From positions 235,609 through 299,608 of the forward strand of contig CAJNDS010002733.1 in the NCBI GenBank assembly GCA_905221605.1: DNA of 64,000 nucleotides, written 5' to 3'. Positions 54,139 through 61,640 of the stretch are shown here, piece by piece. Under the pieces are notes generated by a model. It was given only the letters and a program-made list of their open reading frames with translations, ran no database searches and was not told the origin of the DNA. The DNA comes from Symbiodinium natans (taxonomy: Eukaryota; Sar; Dinophyceae; Suessiales; Symbiodiniaceae). The position numbers were made by a program, and so were the translations under genes. How positions within the stretch are numbered: position 1 is the stretch's first letter; every line of letters begins with the position of its first letter.

Positions 54139-54267
54139 GTAAGTTCCTGACACGTAGCTGCGTGACGGCGAGGGCCGTCTTTGAATTTCCTTATTTTGAA
54201 AACTTTACACATATAAATTAAAAAGTTTAGGCTGTACTGAGGCAAGCACAGATCTTTTGCTTCGCAG

Positions 54268-54607
54268 TCCTCTGCCAGGCCACTGGCAGCGCGCCTTACT
54301 GAAATGGTTGATTGCTTATCGGAATTTTGAAAAAAAAATAGCTCAGCTGCTGCTTCAAAAATTCGGCGGGCGTGATCACGGCGTCCGACGTCCTCAGCAG
54401 AGACGTTGAGATCCGATCCTTGCACTTTTTTGCGCCTGAAGTCAAGTCACACGTCGTCTCGCCAGCGAGGGACACGCACCGCACGTCCTGGTTTTCTTCA
54501 TTTTTTTTGCTTTAGCTTGTTGTGTATAATTGTGTAGCAAGGAACTGTTCGCAGAAGATGATATGTTCTTTGACTCGAAGTCAACGTCCAGCCTGACGAT
54601 CTTTTAG
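54268..54607 (+). CDS. Unknown gene, three linked exons in unit 1 (paralogue about 56553-56893)
   Basis: Exon 54268-54369 (PLPGHWQRALLKWLIAYRNF then EKKIAQLLLQKFGG), exon 54401-54490 (DVEIRSLHFFAPEVKSHVVS then PARDTHRTS) and exon 54538-54607 (KELFAEDDMFFDSKSTSSLT, stop TAG). The first intron is a 31-nt GC-AG intron (54,370-54,400), the second a 47-nt GT-AG intron. Phases match at both junctions. These are the most protein-like segments of the duplicated unit. No family recognised. The TAG may be the gene end, or a donor just before it may lead to the exon at 54,634. Confidence 0.55.
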
Positions 54608-54633
54608 ACAAGCGAATGCAAACACACGAACAG

Positions 54634-54786
54634 GTCAAGCTTGGAGGCTCATCTTCATCCATCAACCATCGCATTTTCGACCAGCGCATCGTCGAAGACC
54701 TTAGGTTGATGCATGATGTATTCATCCCTGCAACTAAAAATATAATTTTGCCGAGGCACATGTGCTTCTCGGTGCGCCTCATTTAA
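54634..54786 (+). CDS. Unknown gene, further exon in unit 1 (paralogue about 56919-57071)
   Basis: After CACACGAACAG reads VKLGGSSSSINHRIFDQRIV, then EDLRLMHDVFIPATKNIILP, then RHMCFSVRLI and TAA. Phase 0 entry; the upstream donor that would feed it is not clear. Both units keep the frame. No family recognised. Confidence 0.45.
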   Translation, partial: VKLGGSSSSINHRIFDQRIVEDLRLMHDVFIPATKNIILPRHMCFSVRLI

Positions 54787-55035
54787 AAATGTAACATACG
54801 CATGAATATGTTTCTGTACGCTTTCAAAGTTCAGTTGTCTGCCTCAAGGTGTGAACGCGATCAAGTATACCTCGGCTGAATGTTAAAAAAAAGAAGAGTA
54901 CACTCATAAGTTTAAGCAAGTCACTCCCGGCGAGTCTTCTTGAGTTGGCACAAGCAACTTGAGCTGAAAATATTGCGGCAAGTCTCTTTATCCTCATGTA
55001 TATATCACTAAATTGTAATTTAATTTAAATAATAG

Positions 55036-55142
55036 CATGAAGCGTTTGACGAGACTGCTGAATTGAAGCGCAAGTCGTGCATTCGCAGCACTCAGGCCAG
55101 GTTTGCCTTTTTTTTGGCGCGCCGCCTCGCCTTGCTGCTCTG
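55036..55142 (+). CDS. Unknown gene, frameshifted copy of the terminal exon (unit 1)
   Basis: Acceptor AATTTAAATAATAG, then HEAFDETAELKRKSCIRSTQ. A one-base difference from unit 2 shifts the frame after KRK, and the unit 1 version meets the junction with unit 2, where a GTGAGT donor (55,144) has been created or retained. Confidence 0.4.
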
Positions 55143-57425
55143 CGTGAGTCTGCTTATCAGATGAGTCCTTTGCGCGCAAAGCTCTTGTGCCAGGAGAATC
55201 GCGACAATCTTGATCATGAGCATGCCTCTGTTAATTCCTAACACAAGAAAAAGAACTCACACAGAACAAGAACTCGATGAGCCTTTGTCGTTGCAGTCTT
55301 CTTTGTCGTCAAGGTCCGAAACATTATCTTCTTCGCCAAAGTGTCGCCTTAAACATTGAAGCGTGCAGGGTTGTAGAGAGACATTCGAATCTTAGATGCA
55401 GCTCAGAAACACCAAGTAAAGATACTGTCCATCTTCAAGCAAAACCCGATGGGCTTCCCTGCAGTCATGGTAATGCATTGTTTTCGATTATATTTTAGTA
55501 AAACAAATAGTTATAATAATACTAGTATTACTAAAAATATTAATAATATCAATGATACGAAAATAAAATAATAATAATAATACAAGCTAAGCCACACTGA
55601 TGCTGTCCGCGAGGAAGGCTGAAGATCTCATCATCAATATTTGGATTTGTTGCAGCGGTCGATCTGAATACATACATGCTTGATAAAATTTCTTATAGAA
55701 ATGTATAATTGTAACATATTCATGTATGCTAAGAATATTAACGTTCTTGCAACCTCCAGGTCCAGACAATGTCAGAGCAGTGGTCAGCTGCACGAGACCT
55801 TAGACAATATACGCGCGTGCGGTGATGTTATCATGCGGTCTCAAAGGAACTGAGGCCTTTACTCCATCTCGACGAGCTTGAGGATGCTCGGGTGCGTCAC
55901 AGAGGCTGACCTATGAGCAAAGCTGCATGAATGGGGCAGCAGGGGTATATTATTCTAAACTAAATACTAGACAGGTGTCTGGAAAAGATGCCAGTGGTGG
56001 ATGCCTGCAATCCTCGGCCGCCGCATTATGTTGGGAGAAACATTTAGTTACGGTTTGTATGCAAGAATTAAGACCCCCACTCCATGTTGAGAAGTCGCCG
56101 CGTTTGCATACACTCATCTTCCGGTTTCCTGGCAGATACGCCAACATGACATGGCGTTAAAGTCTAAGCGCACATTTGAAAAGAAAAATGTCACTGCAAA
56201 CTCTCGTCTAGGGTGCAGCTCGTCGTTGACCTCAGGACCAGCGTCCAAACGGATCTTCTTCAACACCACGTTCGTCCTGCTTGTCATGCACGGATAAGTA
56301 TATATGACGAGAAATCAAAACTCAACACAACTTTTGCAACCAGCACTCTCCTTGTCAGTCGTCCGTCAGGACCGATTAGCCCTAAAAAAAAACGGATCGT
56401 GATATTCTTGTTTAAGTTTTTGTAGTAAGTTCCTGACACGTAACTGCGCGACGGCGACGTCCGTCTTTGAATTTCCTTATTTGAAAAGTTTACACATATA
56501 AATGAAATAGTTCAGGCCGTACTGAGGCAAGCACAGATCTTTTGCTTCGCAGTCCTCTGCCAGGCCACTGGCAGCGCGCCTTACTGAAATGGTTGATTGC
56601 TTATCGGAATTTTGAAAAAAAAATAGCTCAGCTGCTGCTTCAAAAATTCGGCGGGCGTGATCACGGCGTCCGACGTCCTCAGCAGAGACGTTGAGATCCG
56701 ATCCTTGCACTTTTTTGCGCCTGAAGTCAAGTCACACGTCGTCTCGCCAGCGAGGGACACGCACCGCACGTCCTGGTTTTCTTCATTTTTTTTGGCTTTA
56801 GCTTGTTGTGTATAATTGTCTAGCAAGGAACTGCTCGCAGAAGATGATATGTTCTTTGACTCGAAGTCAACGTCCAGCCTGACGATCTTTTAGACAAGCG
56901 AATGCAACCACACGAACAGGTCAAGCTTGGAGGCTCATCTTCATCCATCAACCATCGCATTTTCGACCAGCGCATCGTCGAAGACCTTAGGTTAATGCAT
57001 GATGTATTCATCCTTGCAACTAAAAATATAATTTTGCCGAGGCACATGTGCTTCTCGGTGCGCCTCATTTAAAAATGTAACATGCACATGAATATGTTTC
57101 TGTACGCTTTCACAGTTCAGTTGTCTGCCCCAAGGTGTGAACGCGATCAAGTATACATCGGCCGAATGTTAAAAGAAAGAAGTACACTCATAAATTTAAG
57201 CAAGTCACTCCCGGCGAGTCTTCTTGAGTTGACACAAGCAACTTGAGCTGAAAATGTTGCGGCAAGTCTCTTTATCCTCATGTATATATCACTAAATTGT
57301 AATTTAATTTAAATACTAGCAAGAAGCGCCTGACGAGACTGCTGAATTGAAGCGCAAGTTTGCATTCGCAGCACTCAGGCAAGGTTTGCCTTTTTTTTGG
57401 CGCCGCATCGCCTTGCTGCTCTGCG
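55143..57425 (+). repeat. 2.28-kb tandem duplication, unit 2
   Basis: Starts CGTGAGTCTGCTTATCAGAT; ends at CTCTGCG before non-duplicated DNA (57,426 on). Carries exon copies at 55297-55469, about 55655-55702, about 55760-55816, 56219-56424, about 56553-56893 and about 56919-57071, as described for unit 1. Confidence 0.95.
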
Positions 57426-57484
57426 ATCAGCGTCTCAGGTTACTCGACCTTAGATTGCGCTGGTGTGATAAAATCTTCTTATGA
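57320..57484 (+). CDS. Unknown gene, terminal exon spanning the right edge of unit 2
   Basis: Acceptor TTTAAATACTAG, then QEAPDETAELKRKFAFAALR, QGLPFFWRRIALLLCDQRLR and LLDLRLRWCDKIFL, stop TGA. It begins in the duplicated unit and ends in unique DNA (57,426-57,484), which suggests that unit 2 retains the original 3' end of the gene and that unit 1 is the inserted or truncated copy. No family recognised. Confidence 0.5.
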   Translation, partial: QEAPDETAELKRKFAFAALRQGLPFFWRRIALLLCDQRLRLLDLRLRWCDKIFL

Positions 57485-57710
57485 CTAAGACATCTGATTA
57501 GGACGGGCTGCGTTGAGTGAAGCTTCGATGCAGGCTGAAGAAGACATTGTCCGCAGACGAACCTCATTGCGGGGGGGGGGGTACTTCAAGCGTTAAGAGA
57601 TGAAAACAGCGTAAAAAGATTAATTCGGCAATGAGCTGGCGACTTCCACTGAGCAAAATGACACTTTCCCGGAGCTCCCTCATGACAACGTAAAATTTAA
57701 AACATCATTG

Positions 57711-58385
57711 TCAATACGGATGCGGTTGTTTCGCTGCCTCCATGCGGCCCTGCCAGAAATGCTGGCGGAGCCCGCAAGTATTGCACAAAACAAGCGGATT
57801 GCGCCAGTCGTTGTGGTGCCTCGTGAAAATCTAGACGAGCATACCGACATTCCAGGAAGTCTCAACATGTCTAAACATAAAAAATAAGCGAACAGCCACA
57901 GCTGTTTCTCGTGCTTGTAGGAGTCCACCATCATGACCTTAGAGAAACGTACACTACGACTAAGCATTCTAATCGCTCACGCCAGCCTTCGGCGCATCCT
58001 TGAAATGGATCTGCTTTGCAGGCTCCGGGGTCTTCTTCATGATAGACTTCACCTCCAGCGCAGTGCACAAAACTCTATTTCCTTAGCATAGCAATATTGC
58101 TCTTCATGTAAACAAATTCTTGCAGTTAGAGATACTATGCTCCAGTTCGTATGAACGTCTACAGTCGAATGGCCTTGTTCTTGTTCTCTTCCTCTTGCTT
58201 CTTTTTCTGGCGAAAGGACTCCTGGTGTTCCTTATCAACTTGATTTTAACATGCAGAGCCAAAGTCGCCGAAAAAATAAAAAAAACTAAGAGGAGAGCCA
58301 TCGCTCGGGAGTTCTTCTTCCACGTCGTGTGCGGCGACTGGTGTTTCTTGTCCTTGCCCGACTGGCGCTTCCTGCTCTTCCCCAT
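57711..58385 (-). CDS. Basic 137-residue protein with a CNTCG half-finger, five exons
   Basis: Exons (descending) 58385-58287, 58230-58163, 58074-57981, about 57937-57894 and 57819-57711 join to 138 codons in one frame with matching phases. The start MGKSRKRQSGKDKKHQSPHT is strongly basic; a charged helix (EHQESFRQKKKQEEENKNKA) follows, then MKKTPEPAKQIHFKDAPKAG, MMVDSYKHEKQLW and HHNDWRNPLVLCNTCGLRQH, ending MEAAKQPHPY. WRNPLVLCNTCG resembles the second half of a GATA-type zinc finger, but no upstream C-x2-C pair is visible, so a DNA-binding role is only a possibility; HH plus CxxC could bind zinc instead. Introns are 43-87 nt, all GT-AG. TTATAAATAC lies 10-20 bp upstream of the ATG. Alternatively the last exon splices at CC|GTATTG to an exon near 57,530. 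Confidence 0.6.
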
Positions 58386-58427
58386 GACGCCTGAGTATTT
58401 ATAACGAAAGAAATAAATTTCTTGCAG

Positions 58428-58611
58428 ATGCTCAATCTGTAATCTGCAAAGGCTGGCCTGCGAGGTACAACGCAAGAACGCTGAAGAAAAGACGTACAAC
58501 TTGAGCAAAGGCTTGATGCAGTCGAAGCATGACGAGATGGTGCACTCGCTAACGCCAGCGTCTGAACTCCAATACCCAAAGCCCGCAATTGTCGAAGCCT
58601 TGTCCGTCTAA
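58428..58611 (+). CDS. Exon of an unknown cysteine-containing protein
   Basis: Acceptor TAAATTTCTTGCAG, then CSICNLQRLACEVQRKNAEE, KTYNLSKGLMQSKHDEMVHS and LTPASELQYPKPAIVEALSV, then TAA (or donor GTCTAAG). A CxxC is near the start. The frame needs two bases from an upstream exon that I could not place, because the upstream 700 bp is occupied by the minus-strand gene. Possible downstream continuation at about 58,660-58,780 (frames SQKPALSSSSQESYGCNRTL or TALEVTKASIVLVKSRKLWL). Confidence 0.45.
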
Positions 58612-59330
58612 GAACCGTACTCTCAAATCTCAAACCTTAAATCCATTGTTCAGTACTGCGCTTGAAGTCACAAAAGCCAGCATTGTCCTCGTCAAGTCAA
58701 GAAAGTTATGGCTGCAACCGCACCCTAAATGTTTTCAGGGTTTCTTGTTCTTTACTCTTCGCCATCTAGCCTGAAGCTGAAAAACGAACTAACAAAAACA
58801 CAATGGGATTGGTAACCTTAAGAACCATAACAACCATGAAACTAGTCGTGGTCCCTGAAACCTCCCTGATAATTCTTGTTCCAACATTTATCCCAGCGGA
58901 TAACACCGTAATAGCCGTAAAATTCTCTGGGTCAATCTTTTTGAACTTCATTTGCTATGCGTCGCCCTCTACTGGACAACAATGACATAGTCAGGACTTG
59001 AGATGTGTCCTGTCATGCTTCGTCTTTCACGAAGAAGATGACGCAGTTCAGGGCCTGACATGTGTCATTTTTTTGCCCATAGACAAAAGGCATTTATACA
59101 CTCCACAGCATGGAATGCGTCATGTTGCGCGCTCTTATTGTATGGGGTTCTTTAAGTATCATAAAGCAAAAAAAATCTAGGACCTTAAGTACATACGTTT
59201 AAGGTATATCGCTTGCTTTAACACAGATGTTGGGGAATTTCGGGTTTCAGGCTTCGGGGGTGTCTTGCCGAAAGCCTAGAAAGTTCCCCTGTTGAGGACC
59301 TAGTGGGGCTGGCCGCGACAAGCAAGACCT
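58612..59330. other. AT-rich non-coding stretch, weak open frames
   Basis: Open frames on both strands at 58,766-58,985 (minus: KKIDPENFTAITVLSAGINV; plus: hydrophobic MGLVTLRTITTMKLVVVPET) overlap one another and cannot both be real; neither is recognised. The words GATGTGTCCTGTCATGC and CTGACATGTGTCA at 59,001 and 59,056 suggest a small decayed repeat. Otherwise nothing identified. Confidence 0.35.
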
Positions 59331-61160
59331 GGAACCCTCACAGCTTCTTGAAATTTACGAACACTTACACCCCGGTAAGCAAGACCTAGAACCACCCCAC
59401 ATACGCAGCCTTTAAGGGTTTAAGAGGGTCTAAAATTCAGGGTTACATATACATTTGCTTCTTGAAACTCACGAACACTTATCCCCCGATAAGCAAGACT
59501 TAGAACCACCCCACATACGCAGCCTTTAAGGGTTTCAGGGGGTATAAAATTGAGCGTTACATATATATTTGCTTCTTGAAACTGACGAACACTTACCCCT
59601 CGATAAGCAAGACTTAGAACCACCCCGCATACGCAGCCTTTAAGGGTTTAAGGGGGGTTTAAAATTCAGTGTTACATAGATATTTGCTTCTTGAAACTTA
59701 CGGACACTTAGCCCCCGATAAGCAAAACTTAGAACCACCCCACATACGCAGTCTTTAAGGGTTTAAGGGGGTTTACAATTTGCTTGTTGAAACTTACTAA
59801 CACTTACCACCTCGATAAGCAGGACTGAGAACCACCCCACATACGCAGCCTTTAAGGGTTTAAGGGGGTTCAAAATTCAGTGTTACATATATATTTGCTT
59901 CTTGAAACTTACGAACACCTACCCCCGATAAGCAAGACTTGGAACCACCCCACATACGCCGCCTTTAAGGGTTTAAGGGGGTTGAAAATTCGGTGTTACA
60001 TATATTTGCTTCTTGAAACTGATGAACACTTCCCCCCCGATAAGCAAGACTTAGCACCAGCCCACATACGCAGCCTTTAAGGGTTTAAGGGGGTTTACAA
60101 TTTGCTTTTTAAAACTTACGAACACTTACCACCTCGATAAGCAGGACTTAGAACCACCCCACATACGCAGCCTTTAAGGGTTTAAGGGGGTTCAAAATTC
60201 AGTGTTACATATATATTTGCTTCTTGAAACTTACGAACACCTACCCCCCGATAAGCAAGACTTGGAACCACCCCACATACGCCGCCTTTAAGGGTTTAAG
60301 GGGGTTTAAAATTCGGTGTTTCATATATATTTGCTTCTTGAAACTGACGAACACTTACCCCCCGATAAGCAAGACTTAGAACCACCCCACATACGCAGCC
60401 TTTAAGGGTTTCAGGGGGTATAAAATTGAGCGTTACATATACATTTGCTTCTTGAAACTGACGAACACGTACCCCTCGATAAGCAAGACTTAGAACCACC
60501 CCGCATACGCCGCCTTTAAGGGTTTAAGGGTTTAAAATTCGGTGTTACATATATATTTGCTTCTTGAAACTGAGGAACACTTCCCCCCCGATAAGCAAGA
60601 CTTGGCACCACCCCACATACGCAGCCTTTAAGGGTTTAAGGGGGTTTACAATTTGCTTGTTGAAACTTACGAACACTTACCACCTCGATAAGCAGGACTT
60701 AAAACCACCCCACGTACGCAGCCTTTAAGGGTTTAAGGGGTTCAAAATTCTGTGTTACATATATATTTGCTTCTTGAAACTTACGAACACCTACCCCCCG
60801 ATAAGCAAGACTTGGAACCACCCCACATACGCAGCCTTTAAGGGTTTAAGGGGGTTTAAAATTCGGTGTTACATATATATTTGCTTCTTGAAACTGACGA
60901 ACACTTCCCCCCCGATAAGCAAGACTTAGCACCACCCCACGTACGCAGCCTTTAAGGGTTTAAGAGGGTTTAAAATTCGGTCTTACATACATATTTGTTC
61001 TTGAAACTTAAGAACACTTACCCCCCGATAAGCAAGACTTAGAACCACCCCACATACGCGGCCTTTAAGGGTTCAGGGGGGTTTAAAACTCAGTGTTACA
61101 TATATATTTGCTTTTTGAAACTTAAGAACACTTACACCCGGATAAGCAAGACTTGGAACC
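59330..61160 (-). repeat. 114/97-bp satellite array (16 monomers)
   Basis: Monomer landmarks: GATAAGCAAGACTTAGAACC, CCCCACATACGCAGCC, TTTAAGGGTTTAAGGGGG, TTACATATATATTTGCTTC, TTGAAACT-ACGAACACTTA. The ATACGC word occurs at 59401, 59515, 59631, 59744, 59841, 59954, 60066, 60163, 60277, 60391, 60505, 60617, 60714, 60827, 60941 and 61064. Most spacings are 112-116 bp; three are exactly 97 bp, marking a short variant that lacks the TTACATATATA part. The array ends in unique DNA on both sides. Confidence 0.96.
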
Positions 61161-61640
61161 TGCAGACAACAACAAACACGTCTGTCGCAAAACCCCGGCC
61201 GTTGATGCATAGCCTCCGTAATGGGGTATGTCGCGTGTGCGGGCCGCGGCCCTGTTACAAGCAATCAATATTGGCACGCGGCCATATGTATGTCCTAGAA
61301 GTTACAGCACATGTAAAAAGAATATGATATGTTTCATGTTGTTGTAATAGTTTAAGCACCAACATTGTGGACCGATAACAGTACCACCATGTCGTCTGTG
61401 CTGTTTAGTGTGCAGTTGGCGAGATAACAATACACAAACAAGAGAGGGGGAGACGGTGGACCGAAAGCAGTACCACCGTGTTCAGGGACCGAAAACAGTA
61501 CCCCGCTTTCCCGGAGACCGAAAACAGTACTCCGAGTTGAGTTAACACTGCATTCACTGTAGGCTCCGCGCATTCGATGGTGAGAATCAAAAGCGACCAT
61601 ACCTGACGCCAGACTTTATTTTAATATTAACGTAAAAAAG
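61160..61640. repeat. Unique DNA with four GACCGAAAACAGTACC motifs
   Basis: The word GACCGA(A/T)AACAGTACC, with small variants, occurs at about 61370, 61459, 61488 and 61517; the last three are 29 bp apart. No gene recognised in this interval; short open frames on the minus strand follow the repeat. Confidence 0.8.

Larger units (their letters stand above)
52864..55142 (+). repeat. 2.28-kb tandem duplication, unit 1
   Basis: Starts CGTAAGTCTGCTCATCAGAC and ends GCCTTGCTGCTCTG. Unit 2 follows immediately (55,143-57,425) and is nearly identical by eye, with scattered substitutions and small indels. Both units carry the same set of exon-like stretches and splice sites on the plus strand, described separately. 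Confidence 0.95.

Noticed and set aside
54090-57068. Minus-strand frames in the duplicated units (for example SAEDVGRRDHARRIFEAAAE)
   Set aside because: They are present in both units only because the units are nearly identical; the plus-strand frames have consensus donors/acceptors and better composition.
57630-57887. Plus-strand frame reading NELATSTEQNDTFPELPHDN and onward to SKHKK
   Set aside because: Looks fairly natural, but it is antisense to the minus-strand exons containing MMVDSYKHEKQLW and LCNTCGLRQHFW, which fit a five-exon model with matching phases. Kept as the main alternative.
58120-58404. Plus-strand frame with a hydrophobic start (MQLEILCSS, LFLLLLFLAKG)
   Set aside because: Antisense to the minus-strand gene, whose exons join in phase with good splice sites and a more natural protein.
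59330-61160. Satellite considered as a CRISPR array
   Set aside because: Monomers are contiguous 97-116-bp tandem copies without unique spacers, in a eukaryotic context.
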